Translations under genes and position numbers: made by a program
In this document: piece by piece, positions 27,508 to 36,360 of the stretch
Position numbering within the stretch: the first letter of the stretch is position 1
How the letters are laid out: every line of letters starts with the position of its first letter
Assembly (NCBI RefSeq): GCF_036227565.1
Contig: NZ_CP109460.1
Coordinates: forward strand, 3,162,001 to 3,226,000
Source: Streptomyces sp. NBC_01454
GTDB lineage: Bacteria; Actinomycetota; Actinomycetes; Streptomycetales; Streptomycetaceae
Direction: 5' to 3'
DNA length: 64,000 bases
The notes under the pieces: model-generated
The model's input: the letters and a program-made list of their open reading frames with translations, nothing else
Told to the model about the DNA's origin: nothing
Databases searched by the model: none

Positions 27508-27966
27508 TCAGACCGCCAGCGAGCGCACGTTCGCCCGGACCCACTCCACGATCGAGGCGGTCGTCGCGCCCGGGGTGAAGATCTCCGCGACGCCCTGCGC
27601 CTTGAGCGGGGGGATGTCGGCCTCGGGGATGATGCCGCCGCCGAAGACCTTGATGTCCGCCGCGTCGCGTTCCTCCAGGAGGGCGATGACCTTCGCGAAG
27701 AGGGTGTTGTGGGCACCGGAGAGGATGGACAGCCCGATCGCGTCGGCGTCCTCCTGGATCGCGGTGTCGACGATCTGCTCCGGGGTCTGGTGCAGCCCGG
27801 TGTAGATCACCTCCATACCGGCGTCGCGCAGGGCCCGCGCGATGACCTTGGCGCCCCGGTCGTGCCCGTCCAGGCCCGGCTTGGCCACCACCACACGGAT
27901 CGGCCCCGACCTGCCCGCCGCGCCCTGGCTTCCCGCTTGTGCCCCGTCCTGCCGCGCCACACTCAT
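27508..27966 (-). CDS. icmB: Isobutyryl-CoA mutase small subunit, cobalamin-binding
   Basis: A 152-residue protein starting MSVARQDG at 27966 behind TTGGAGG. It has the B12-binding signature: the base-off motif in [12 protein letters not shown] (DxHxxG), SILSGAH, and a GGG turn in KVFGGGIIP. The length fits the small subunit IcmB, which pairs with the larger IcmA to interconvert isobutyryl-CoA and n-butyryl-CoA using adenosylcobalamin. No large subunit is in this window. A small subunit for another acyl-CoA mutase is possible. Convergent with DUF5691, with 59 bp between stops. Confidence 0.9.
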   Translation of the reverse strand: MSVARQDGAQAGSQGAAGRSGPIRVVVAKPGLDGHDRGAKVIARALRDAGMEVIYTGLHQTPEQIVDTAIQEDADAIGLSILSGAHNTLFAKVIALLEERDAADIKVFGGGIIPEADIPPLKAQGVAEIFTPGATTASIVEWVRANVRSLAV

Positions 27967-28341
27967 CACTGCCTCCAAGCCATGCACGGCACTGTGGTGC
28001 CGCCGAGCCGACAATCGATCGCGCGGCCGCGATCCGGCGGCCACGAGCGTGAACGAACGTTATCGCCAGCATCCCGTACCCAGCCGTTTCGTGACATCCG
28101 GGGAGGGGGAAATCACACATGGGACACGTTCGCTATGCGCCGCGTTCCGCTCGTCGTCATGTCACGGCCTCGTGGCACAGGGCGCGCGGACCGGGCGCAC
28201 GGGGAGCCGCAGTCGGACCACCGCGCCGCCGGGCGCGCACCAGGGCGGGCGAGGAGAAGGCCCGCCGTCGCTGCTGACGGCTTCCCACGAGGGCACACGG
28301 GGGTCACAGCCGCCTCCCGCGTGCCGTTCGGGAGGTCGGCC

Positions 28342-29262
28342 ATGCAGGCCCTGCCCTTTCTCTCCGCACCCCTTCTGCTCGCGCGCCTGCTTGCCGCACC
28401 GCTCCAGTGCGCGCGCCTGCTCCCCACCCGCACCCCTTCCCTCCTGCTCCGCAGCACGGTCGTCGACCTGGCGGTGCTCGCCGCCCACCTTCTGCTCTAT
28501 CCGACCGGCATCCCCCGGGAACGCCCCCTGCCACACCCCGCCGCCGAACCCCCGCAAGGACATCTGACGCCGGAGGTCCCGCAGCCGGCCACCACCCCGC
28601 CGACCCTGCTGCCGACCGTGGGCCGGGCACATCCGCCGGTCCTCCTGCTCCACGGCTTCATCGACAACCGCTCCGTCTTCGTCCTGCTGCGCCGCTCACT
28701 GCACCGGCACGGCTGGCGCCATGTCGAAGCGCTCAACTACTCCCCGCTGACCTGCGATCTCCGCAAGGCCGCCGAGTTGCTCGGCCGACATGTGGCGGAG
28801 GTGTGCGCGCGGACCGGTCATCGCCGGGTGGACATCGTGGGCCACAGCCTCGGCGGACTCATCGCCCGCTACTACGTACAGCGGCTCGGCGGCGACGCCC
28901 ATGTCCGGACGCTTGTCACGCTCGGCACCCCGCACTCCGGCACCCGTATCGCGCCCCTGATGTCGGCGCACCCGATCGTGCGGCAGATGCGGCCCGATTC
29001 CGAGGTGATCAGGGAGTTGTCGCTTCCGGCGCCGAATTGCCGCACCCAATTCGTGGCCTTCTGGAGCGAGGAGGACCAAGTGATGATTCCGGCCACGACG
29101 GCCAGAATCGATCACCCGGATGTGCTCGCGTACAACGTCCAAGTCACCGGTGTCGGGCATCTCGCCCTGCCGGTCAACGGCACCGTCGCCGCCGGAATAC
29201 GGGAGGCACTGTCGTCGGCGGAAGAGGCACAAGGAACGGCGGACACCATTTCGGTGGCCTGA
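28342..29262 (+). CDS. Lipase-like alpha/beta hydrolase
   Basis: A 306-residue protein. ATG 28342 follows GGGAGG; open codons continue upstream but lack support. The N-terminus is hydrophobic (PFLSAPLLLARLLAAPL and VVDLAVLAAHLLLY) and may be a signal or membrane anchor. The core has the oxyanion HG turn (VLLLHGFIDN), the nucleophile elbow GHSLGG, TLGTPHSG, and a late GVGHLALP supplying the His. It resembles secreted triacylglycerol lipases or PGAP1-like esterases. Substrate unknown. Confidence 0.88.
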   Translation: MQALPFLSAPLLLARLLAAPLQCARLLPTRTPSLLLRSTVVDLAVLAAHLLLYPTGIPRERPLPHPAAEPPQGHLTPEVPQPATTPPTLLPTVGRAHPPVLLLHGFIDNRSVFVLLRRSLHRHGWRHVEALNYSPLTCDLRKAAELLGRHVAEVCARTGHRRVDIVGHSLGGLIARYYVQRLGGDAHVRTLVTLGTPHSGTRIAPLMSAHPIVRQMRPDSEVIRELSLPAPNCRTQFVAFWSEEDQVMIPATTARIDHPDVLAYNVQVTGVGHLALPVNGTVAAGIREALSSAEEAQGTADTISVA

Positions 29263-29522
29263 CCCGAGGCCGCCGCAACGGCACACCGCCGCCCCGGATT
29301 GCCGCTTCGCACGACGCGGAAATGACATCCCAGAGGCGACACGATCTCGACGTGTTGTCGAACAAACCTCGAACGGGGCGCCAAGAGCACGCATGGGCCT
29401 GCCGAAAGGCGGCCAAATGCCCGGTCTGGCCGAGCGCAAACCCTGTGGAAGATTGTCGCCATCGCATACCGCCGGGTACAGTCGCCGCTAATTCTCCTGC
29501 TGTCGAGGCGAAAGAGAAGTTG

Positions 29523-31382
29523 GTGAACGACCGTCACCCATCGGAGGCTCAGCCTCTGACCGGCTCTCCTTCCGACGCCTCGTATGCGCACTATCCGGCC
29601 TACGACTCCTACGGGCACCAGTCCCCGGCCGGCACCGCCGAATACGGCGACGGCGACCCGCTGTTCGGCTCGCTTCCCGGCTCGTACGAAACCGGGATGT
29701 ATGACACCGGCACCTATGACACCGGGATGTACGACACCGGTGCGTGCGGCGCGGGTGCCAACGGAATGAGTACGTACGGCACGGGCACCTTCCACGCCGG
29801 CGGGTACGGCGGCGGGGCCGGTGCGGCGGACGGCGGTCAGGCCGCCTACGACACCGGCGCCTACCCCACGATGCAGTGGGACACCGGCGCCTATGACACC
29901 GGCGCCTACCCGCAGGCGGCTGCCGGGGGCTACGACCCGTACGCGCACACCCCCCATGAGCAGCCCGCGCAGCACACCACCGGCTACTCCCCCTCCCCGT
30001 ATGAAACGGCCGGGTACGAGACCGCCGGGTACGAAACGGGCGGGTACGAGACCGCCGGATACGAGACCGCCGCGTACGGAACCGGCGGATACCAGGCGAC
30101 CGCGTACGAAGCCACCTCGTACGGGTACGGCGGGTTCGACACCGGAAGCTTTGCCACCGGCGGCTATGACACCGGTGGTTACGACACCGGCAGTTGGGCC
30201 ACCGGCGCCTACCAGACCGCCGAGACCTTCGAGAGCACCGGCGGCTTCGACGCCCTCGGCCGACAGGCCACCACGGTCCAGGAGACCGCGGATCACGAGG
30301 CCACCGCGGTCTGGTCGACCATCGACCAGGGTCTGATCGCTGGCATCCCGGCGCAGGCCGGCCCGCCGGCGGCCGAGGCCGGCCACTGGGACAACGCCAC
30401 GTGGGACGGCACCGCGCCCGCCGACCACGCCGGGAGCGACCGGCACGGCGGCGGCGCGTACGAGTCCGGTGCGTACGGATCCGACGCATACGACACCGGA
30501 CGGCACCACGCGGACGGCACCTCCGGCGCCGATGACGCCGCCTCCGTCGCGGACGCCATGACGCAGGCGATGCCGATCACCCTCGCGCCCGACGCCCCCG
30601 CCGGCCGCCGGGCCGCCGGGCCGGACGCCGGGAAGGCCGGCCGCGGCCGGGGCCGGCGGCGCCCGGTGAAGCGGTCGGCGCTGCTGACCATCGCCGTCCC
30701 CTCGGTCGCCACCCTGGGAATCTGCGCCGTGGCCGCCGCGTCCGTCGCCCACTTCGGCGAGGACGACAAGACCGAGGCGACCGCCCAGTCGGCGCCCGAC
30801 GCGACGGCCGTCAAGCCGTCCGCGGCCAACAGCAAGCTCGACACCCAGCTCGCCGGGCTCAGCGCCAGCGCCGATGACTTCCGCGACCGGGCCAGCCGGA
30901 CGCAGGAGCGCATCGACCTCAAGGAGCGCCAGTCGCTGGACCGCAAGCGCAAGGCGGAGGACGCGGCCCGCAAGGAGGCCGCACGCCCCAAGTTCGTGCT
31001 GCCCGTCACCCAGCACGGGCTGAGCGCCACCTTCGGCCAGGCCGGCGTCAACTGGATGTCCGTGCACACCGGAATCGACTTCCCGGTCAGTTACGGCACC
31101 CCGGTCATGTCCGCCACCGACGGCACCATCCGCACCCAGTGGAACTCCGCCTACGGCAATATGGCGATCGTGACGGCGCCCGACGGCACGGAGACCTGGT
31201 ACTGCCATCTGAGCAGCACCAAGATCCGTTCCGGGGAGGTCAAAGCCGGTGAGCGGATTGCCTATTCGGGCAACTCCGGCAACTCCACCGGGCCGCATCT
31301 GCACTTCGAGGTGCGCCCGGGCGGCGGCGCGGCGGTCGACCCGCAGCCGTGGCTGCGCGACCACGGCCTCAACCCGAACTGA
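29523..31382 (+). CDS. Membrane-anchored M23 peptidase with long Tyr/Thr/Gly repeat region
   Basis: A 619-residue protein from GTG 29523 (VNDRHPSEAQPL) after GAGAAG. Residues about 55-235 are dense repeats of YDTG, YETA and YETG type, very unusual for this family. A basic stretch precedes one membrane helix (385-412, LLTIAVPSVATLGICAVAAAS). A coiled-coil with many charged residues follows (about 430-490). The C-terminal LytM domain has HTGIDFPV and HLHFE zinc and catalytic motifs, so it should cleave peptidoglycan cross-links. By this topology the repeats are cytosolic. The first TTG, at 29520, is a possible alternative start. Confidence 0.9.
   Translation: MNDRHPSEAQPLTGSPSDASYAHYPAYDSYGHQSPAGTAEYGDGDPLFGSLPGSYETGMYDTGTYDTGMYDTGACGAGANGMSTYGTGTFHAGGYGGGAGAADGGQAAYDTGAYPTMQWDTGAYDTGAYPQAAAGGYDPYAHTPHEQPAQHTTGYSPSPYETAGYETAGYETGGYETAGYETAAYGTGGYQATAYEATSYGYGGFDTGSFATGGYDTGGYDTGSWATGAYQTAETFESTGGFDALGRQATTVQETADHEATAVWSTIDQGLIAGIPAQAGPPAAEAGHWDNATWDGTAPADHAGSDRHGGGAYESGAYGSDAYDTGRHHADGTSGADDAASVADAMTQAMPITLAPDAPAGRRAAGPDAGKAGRGRGRRRPVKRSALLTIAVPSVATLGICAVAAASVAHFGEDDKTEATAQSAPDATAVKPSAANSKLDTQLAGLSASADDFRDRASRTQERIDLKERQSLDRKRKAEDAARKEAARPKFVLPVTQHGLSATFGQAGVNWMSVHTGIDFPVSYGTPVMSATDGTIRTQWNSAYGNMAIVTAPDGTETWYCHLSSTKIRSGEVKAGERIAYSGNSGNSTGPHLHFEVRPGGGAAVDPQPWLRDHGLNPN
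29690..30205 (+). repeat. Coding tandem repeat (YD/ETG units) in M23 peptidase gene
   Basis: Many degenerate 12-18-bp units such as TATGACACCGG and TACGAGACCGC are spaced in frame. They encode Tyr-Asp/Glu-Thr-Gly/Ala steps. Likely prone to length variation. Confidence 0.7.
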
Positions 31383-31421
31383 CCGCCCCCCGCACACCCG
31401 CCGTTACGGCTCCCCCACCGG

Positions 31422-33893
31422 CTACAGCTTCTCCACCGGCGCGTACCGCAGCAGCAGCCGCTTGGGCTTCTCGCCGCCGAAGTCGATGGTCGCCTCGGCG
31501 TTGTCGCCGCTGCCCTTGACGCCCACGACCGTGCCGAGCCCGAAGCTGTCGTGGGTGACGCGGTCGCCGACGGTCAGCGAGACGACCTGGCGGTCCTTGG
31601 CCCGGCGGGTGGCGAAGCCGCTCGGCCCCTTGGTGCGCGACGACAGCGCGGAGCCCAAGCCGCCACCGGCGCCGCCCGAGAGCCCGCCCATCGACGCGGA
31701 CGGCGTCGCCTGGCCCGTGCGCTTCCACTCCACGTACTCGCCCGGGATCTCCTCCAGGAACCGGGAGGGCGGGTTGTACGAGGGCTGGCCCCAGGCGCTG
31801 CGCATCGTCGAGCGGGTGACGTAAAGCCGCTCGCGGGCGCGGGTGATGCCGACGTAGGCCAGCCGGCGCTCCTCCTCCAGCTCCTTGGTCTGGCCCAGCG
31901 AGCGCATGTGCGGGAAGACGCCGTCCTCCATGCCGGTCAGGAAGACGACCGGGAACTCCAGGCCCTTGGCGGTGTGCAGCGTCATGAGGGTGATGACGCC
32001 GCTGCCGTCCTCGTCCTCGTCCGGGATCTGGTCGGAGTCGGCGACCAGGGCGACCTGCTCCAGGAAGTCGGAGAGGGTGCCCCCCGCAACGGCAGTGCCG
32101 GGTGCCTCCGCATCCACACCGCGGTCCTGCTCGAATTCCAGGGCCACGGCGGCGAGTTCCTGGAGGTTCTCGATCCGGGTCTCGTCCTGCGGGTCGGTGG
32201 AGGCCTGGAGCTCGGCGAGGTAGCCCGTGCGCTCCAGGACCGCTTCCAGGACGGTGGCGGGGCCGGCGCCGGACTCGACGATGGTGCGCAGCTCCTCCAT
32301 GAGGACGTTGAAGCGCTTGACGGCGTTGGCGGAGCGGGCCGCCATGCCGTACGCCTCGTCGACCCGGCGCAGCGCCTGCGGGAAGGTGATCTTCTCGCGC
32401 CCCGACAGGGCGTCGATCATCGCCTCGGCGCGGTCGCCGATGCCGCGCTTGGGGACGTTCAGGATGCGGCGCAGCGGGACGGTGTCCTCGGGGTTGGCGA
32501 GCACCCGCAGATACGCGAGGACGTCGCGGACCTCCTTGCGCTCGTAGAAGCGCACTCCGCCGACGACCTTGTAGGGCAGCCCGACCCGGATGAAGATCTC
32601 TTCGAAGACCCGGGACTGGGCGTTGGTGCGGTAGAAGACGGCGACGTCGCCGGCCTTGGCGTCGCCGGCGTCCGTCAGGCGGTCGATCTCGTCGGCGACG
32701 AACTGCGCCTCGTCGTGCTCGGTGTCGGCGACATAGCCGGTGATCCCGGGGCCGCTGCCGGCGTCGGTCCAGAGGTTCTTGGGGCGGCGGTTCTCGTTGC
32801 GCTCGATGACGGCGTTGGCGGCGGACAGGATCGTCTGCGAGGAGCGGTAGTTCTGCTCCAGCAGGATCGTGGTCGCGTCGGGGTAGTCCTCCTCGAACTG
32901 GAGGATGTTGCGGATGGTGGCACCGCGGAAGGCGTAGATCGACTGGTCGGCGTCGCCGACGACGCACAGCTCGGCCGCCGATTCGGCGGGGCCGACCAGC
33001 TCGCGCACGAGGGTGTACTGGGCGTGGTTGGTGTCCTGGTACTCGTCGACGAGGACATGGCGGAAGCGGCGGCGGTAGTGCTCGGCGACATCCGGGAAGG
33101 CCTGGAGCAGACTGACCGTCGTCATGATGATGTCGTCGAAGTCCAGGGCGTTGGCCTCGCGCAGCCGGGCCTGGTACATCGCATACGCCTCGGCCAGCGT
33201 CTTCTCGAACCCGTCGGCGGCCGTCCCGGCGAAGCTCTCCTCGTCGATGAGCTCGTTCTTGAGGTTGGAGATCTTCGCGCTGAAGGACTTGGGCGGGTAG
33301 CGCTTGGGGTCCAGATCCAGATCGCGGCAGACCAGCGCCATCAGGCGCTTGGAGTCGGCGGCGTCGTAGATCGAGAAGGAGGAGGTGAAGCCCAGCTTCT
33401 TGGACTCGCGGCGCAGGATGCGGACGCAGGCGCTGTGGAAGGTGGAGACCCACATGGCGTTCGCGCGCGGGCCGACGAGCTCCTCGACGCGCTCCTTCAT
33501 CTCGCCCGCGGCCTTGTTGGTGAAGGTGATCGCGAGGATCTGGCCGGGGTGGACATGGCGCTCGGCCAGCAGATGGGCGATGCGGTGGGTGAGCACCCGG
33601 GTCTTGCCGGAGCCGGCGCCGGCGACGATCAGCAGCGGGCCGCCGGTGTGCACCACGGCGGCCTTCTGCTCGTCGTTGAGCCCCTCGAGCAGCGCGGCGG
33701 CATCCACGGCGGGGCGGGCGGCGCCGTCGCGGTAGTGGGTCTCTCTGGGGCCGGGCGCGTCGAATTTCCCGCCGAAGAGGTCGGCGGGGATCTCCTCGGG
33801 GGCTGGCTCGTGCCCGTCCTCGGGAGGCGGCGGGTGCTCCTCGCCCTTGTGGCCGAGGTCCGCCAGGAAGCTGTCGTCAAAGAGGCTGCTCAT
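31422..33893 (-). CDS. pcrA: UvrD/PcrA-type ATP-dependent DNA helicase
   Basis: An 823-residue SF1A 3'-5' helicase for repair, rolling-circle replication and conflict clearance. Walker A is GAGSGKTRV near residue 113. Motif II is VDEYQDTN, and QNYRSS and GLEFPVVFL-like motifs follow. The last 60 residues (DRVTHDSFGLGTVVGV to YAPVEKL) are the Tudor-like RNA-polymerase-binding tail seen in PcrA. A 75-residue acidic N-terminal extension is typical of actinobacteria. The upstream DNA carries a perfect RecA-NDp-type promoter (33903-33925) that leaves almost no leader before the ATG. Confidence 0.97.
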   Translation of the reverse strand: MSSLFDDSFLADLGHKGEEHPPPPEDGHEPAPEEIPADLFGGKFDAPGPRETHYRDGAARPAVDAAALLEGLNDEQKAAVVHTGGPLLIVAGAGSGKTRVLTHRIAHLLAERHVHPGQILAITFTNKAAGEMKERVEELVGPRANAMWVSTFHSACVRILRRESKKLGFTSSFSIYDAADSKRLMALVCRDLDLDPKRYPPKSFSAKISNLKNELIDEESFAGTAADGFEKTLAEAYAMYQARLREANALDFDDIIMTTVSLLQAFPDVAEHYRRRFRHVLVDEYQDTNHAQYTLVRELVGPAESAAELCVVGDADQSIYAFRGATIRNILQFEEDYPDATTILLEQNYRSSQTILSAANAVIERNENRRPKNLWTDAGSGPGITGYVADTEHDEAQFVADEIDRLTDAGDAKAGDVAVFYRTNAQSRVFEEIFIRVGLPYKVVGGVRFYERKEVRDVLAYLRVLANPEDTVPLRRILNVPKRGIGDRAEAMIDALSGREKITFPQALRRVDEAYGMAARSANAVKRFNVLMEELRTIVESGAGPATVLEAVLERTGYLAELQASTDPQDETRIENLQELAAVALEFEQDRGVDAEAPGTAVAGGTLSDFLEQVALVADSDQIPDEDEDGSGVITLMTLHTAKGLEFPVVFLTGMEDGVFPHMRSLGQTKELEEERRLAYVGITRARERLYVTRSTMRSAWGQPSYNPPSRFLEEIPGEYVEWKRTGQATPSASMGGLSGGAGGGLGSALSSRTKGPSGFATRRAKDRQVVSLTVGDRVTHDSFGLGTVVGVKGSGDNAEATIDFGGEKPKRLLLRYAPVEKL

Positions 33894-33902
33894 CGCCCAC
33901 CG

Positions 33903-33925
33903 AGTCTAGGCCGCCGCACTGACAA
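33903..33925 (-). promoter_or_regulatory. Perfect RecA-NDp/PafBC-type promoter of pcrA
   Basis: Read leftwards: TTGTCAGTG (33925-33917), 8 bases, TAGACT (33908-33903). It matches TTGTCRGTG-N8-TAnnnT at every defined base. The -10 is 9 bases before the ATG, so the leader is at most a few bases. Confidence 0.75.
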
Positions 33926-34179
33926 CCCGCCGCGCAGTGCCGATTGTCGGCCGTATACCGGGCGCGCGGGGCGGCGCGCTGGTCAGGCGGCCGGGCCCGG
34001 GCCGAATGGTGCGGCGCCCCGTCTACCCGAATCCGACATCTGCCACAACAACCCCCGCATCGCGTTCAGGTCACAAAAAGGTTTCGGGCATATCGAACAT
34101 CAGCCTTCACAGGAGCCACACGAGTTGGCTAACGTCCTCGCTCAGGCAGCCCGCCTCCCCGCGTACGACAGTGTCCGCA

Positions 34180-34350
34180 CGGGCCGCCGCGCCGAGTCCG
34201 GCCCTGCCATGAGGCACCCGGAGCCGGGGACCCACCAGCACCACCGGGGTGAATCGATCCGTACGGCCGTCACAGACGGACGTCGGACCGTAGGGCAAGC
34301 CTTCCGTCATCGACACCGCCCGAACCCGACAGCTAACCCGGTAGGCGGTC
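34180..34350 (+). ncRNA. Cyclic di-AMP riboswitch (ydaO/yuaA class)
   Basis: The leader carries the hallmark blocks in order: CCGAGTCCGG, GAGCCGGGGACCCACC, GGGGTGAATCG, GTAGGGCAAGCC and CCCGAACCCGACAGCTAACC. It ends just before the GGAAGGAG ribosome site. In Streptomyces this class turns off cell-wall hydrolase genes when c-di-AMP is high. The boundaries are approximate. Confidence 0.88.
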
Positions 34351-34369
34351 ACGGAAGGAGTTGCCGGCC

Positions 34370-35509
34370 TTGGCGTCCCATCGCAAGCCGCGCACCAGCG
34401 TCCTCGCCTCGCCCGGAGGCCGCCGTACGGCTGCCGGGCTCACCACCGCTGCCCTCGCGTCGGTCACCCTGCTCTCGCAGACCGCCGACGCGGCCCCCAG
34501 GGCGCCGAAACCCACCGTCGAAGAGGTCAAGAAGAAGGTCGACGACCTCTACCACCAGGCCGAGGTGGCCACCGAGAAGTACAACGGAGCCAAGGAGCGC
34601 GCCGGCGAACAGCAGCACACCGTCGACGGCCTGCTCAACGCCGCGGCCAAGCGCGCCGAGCAGATGAACAGGTCCCGGCACCAGCTGGGCATGTACGCGT
34701 CGGCCCAGTACCGCACCGGCGGGATGAACCCGACGGCGCAGCTGATGCTCGCCAAGGACCCGCAGCAGTTCTTCGACCGCAGCCATCTCATGGAGCGGCT
34801 GACCGGCCGGCAGAAGCAGGCCGTCACCGACTACCAGGAGCAGGCGGCGGCCGCGGCGCACCAGCGGGCCGAAGCGACCGACAGCCTGGAGCGGCTGCAG
34901 AAGTCGCAGGCGTCCCTCAAGGAGTCCAAGCGCTCCGTCCAGGACAAGCTGACCGAGGCCCGTCAGCTGCTGTCCCGGCTGACCGCGCAGGAGAAGGCGC
35001 GGCTGGCGCAGCTGGAGCGCGAGAAGGAGGCGGCCGCCAAGCGCAAGGCCGACGAGGAGGCGCGCAGGCAGCGCGAGCGGCAGCACGACGGCGGCGGTTC
35101 CGCGGGCGGCCAGACCGGTGGCGGCTCGGACGGCGGCGGTTCGACCGGCACCCCGTCCTCCACCAAGGCCGCGCAGGCGATCGCCTTCGCCCGCGCCCAG
35201 ATCGGCAAGCCGTACGTCTGGGGTGCGACCGGCCCCAGCTCCTACGACTGCTCGGGGCTGACGCAGGCGGCGTGGAAGGCGACCGGCGTCACGATGCCGC
35301 GGACCACCTGGGACCAGGTCAAGATCGGCACGCGGGTGTCCACCAAGGATCTGCAACCCGGTGACCTGGTGTTCTTCTTCGACGACATCAGCCACGTCGG
35401 GATGTACATAGGCGACGGCAAGATGATCCACGCGCCGCACCCGGGCGCCAGCGTCCGGGTGGAGTCGATCTACTACATGCCCATCTACGGGAGCGTCCGC
35501 CCGGGCTGA
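34370..35509 (+). CDS. NlpC/P60 cell-wall hydrolase under c-di-AMP riboswitch control
   Basis: A 379-residue secreted protein. I choose TTG 34370 because GGAAGGAG lies 9 bases upstream; TTG 34361 abuts that site. The signal region is TTAALASVTLLSQTADAA. A long coiled coil spans residues about 40-225 (heptads with EKYNGAKERAGEQQ). A Gly/Ser linker leads to the C-terminal NlpC/P60 domain with the catalytic Cys in SYDCSGLTQAAWK and His in ISHVGMYIGDG. It cleaves peptidoglycan stem peptides. Paralogous to the gene at 36361, with the same layout. Confidence 0.93.
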   Translation: MASHRKPRTSVLASPGGRRTAAGLTTAALASVTLLSQTADAAPRAPKPTVEEVKKKVDDLYHQAEVATEKYNGAKERAGEQQHTVDGLLNAAAKRAEQMNRSRHQLGMYASAQYRTGGMNPTAQLMLAKDPQQFFDRSHLMERLTGRQKQAVTDYQEQAAAAAHQRAEATDSLERLQKSQASLKESKRSVQDKLTEARQLLSRLTAQEKARLAQLEREKEAAAKRKADEEARRQRERQHDGGGSAGGQTGGGSDGGGSTGTPSSTKAAQAIAFARAQIGKPYVWGATGPSSYDCSGLTQAAWKATGVTMPRTTWDQVKIGTRVSTKDLQPGDLVFFFDDISHVGMYIGDGKMIHAPHPGASVRVESIYYMPIYGSVRPG

Positions 35510-35565
35510 GGCCCGGCGCCCTCCGCTCCCCCACAGGCCACCCCCCACGGCCACCCCCCACACGC

Positions 35566-35613
35566 CACCGCGCGGCCGTCGCCTCCGATATGGAGTGCGA
35601 GGACCGCGCGGTG
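35566..35613. terminator. Bidirectional terminator
   Basis: CACCGCGCGG pairs with CCGCGCGGTG, and an inner CCTCC/GGAGT region adds weak pairing. It lies between the convergent NlpC/P60 and small membrane protein genes. Confidence 0.6.
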
Positions 35614-35670
35614 TGCCGTGGTGGGGCGGTGGTCCGCGCCGTCAGGTCCGGCGCGCCGCTCAGGTCCTTC

Positions 35671-36024
35671 TCAGGTCCAGAGCACCGCGATAAAGATGTT
35701 GGCCACCGTCAGCGCGCCGACCGCGCCGAAGAGCGGCTTGTCGACCGTCTCGTCGTCGCGCTTGACGTAGACCAGCGCCAGGATCACCACCAGGACGGCC
35801 ATCTTGATGCCGATCTTGAGGGTGTTGACGTGGTGGCCCTGGGCCTCGTTGAGGCCGACCAGCGCGACGCCGGTGACCAGCATCGTCAGCGCGCCGTGCA
35901 GCATGGCCGGCACGAAGCGGGCGGTGCCCGCGCCCATCGCCTTCATCTGGGTCAGGAAGCCTCCGAGCAGGGAGGCGATGCCGATGATGTGCAGGGCGAC
36001 GAAGAGATTGATTACTACGTCCAT
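35671..36024 (-). CDS. Small four-helix membrane protein
   Basis: 117 residues starting MDVVINLFVALHIIGIASLLGG. Four hydrophobic helices cover nearly the whole protein (ALHIIGIASLLGGFL, MLHGALTMLVTGVALVG, IKMAVLVVILALVYV, GALTVANIFIAVLW). No ribosome site precedes the ATG. Instead TACGAT lies 8 bases upstream and may be a -10 box, so the mRNA may be leaderless. Several Streptomyces proteins of this kind are known; function unknown. It sits on the opposite strand between the two NlpC/P60 paralogs. Confidence 0.82.
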   Translation of the reverse strand: MDVVINLFVALHIIGIASLLGGFLTQMKAMGAGTARFVPAMLHGALTMLVTGVALVGLNEAQGHHVNTLKIGIKMAVLVVILALVYVKRDDETVDKPLFGAVGALTVANIFIAVLWT

Positions 36025-36360
36025 AGTGCGGGATCGTAGCCGCCGCATAGCACGGCCCTGCGGGCAGGGCGCCCACAATCGTCGCTTCGGTCATGGGCGG
36101 GCCGGTACCGGCCGTCCGGCCGTCGGCCGCACGGTCATCGGCACACCCGCACCGGTCGAAAGCGAACAATGCCGGGCAAGCGGACCCCCCGGCGCAACAC
36201 CCAGGCTTAGCGTCCTCCTCCAGGCGGTCGACTCCCCGCCGTCGCCGGCCCCCCACCGGCGACCCGTCGGCCGCCTCGCCGCGAGGTGCGGCGGCGGTTC
36301 GTTCCCCCGTTACGGACCGCCGCCGGCCCCCGGCTCGAAGGGAAGGAAGTGACGGCCACC
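36025..36360. other. Intergenic region before second NlpC/P60 gene
   Basis: These 336 bp between divergent genes hold promoters. I looked for, and do not see, the GGGGACCCA and GGGTGAATC blocks of a c-di-AMP riboswitch here. Confidence 0.5.

Larger units (their letters stand above)
33894..34369. other. Intergenic region between pcrA and NlpC/P60 gene
   Basis: These 476 bp hold the pcrA damage-type promoter, an AT-richer promoter-like stretch at 34060-34110 and the c-di-AMP riboswitch leader of the NlpC/P60 gene. Confidence 0.7.

Noticed and set aside
33943..33966. Another TTGTCGG promoter-like element on the plus strand
   Set aside because: No TAnnnT at the required 8-base spacing.
36025..36360. 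Second c-di-AMP riboswitch before the NlpC/P60 paralog
   Set aside because: The GGGGACCCA, GGGTGAATC and terminal GAACCCGACAG blocks are missing.
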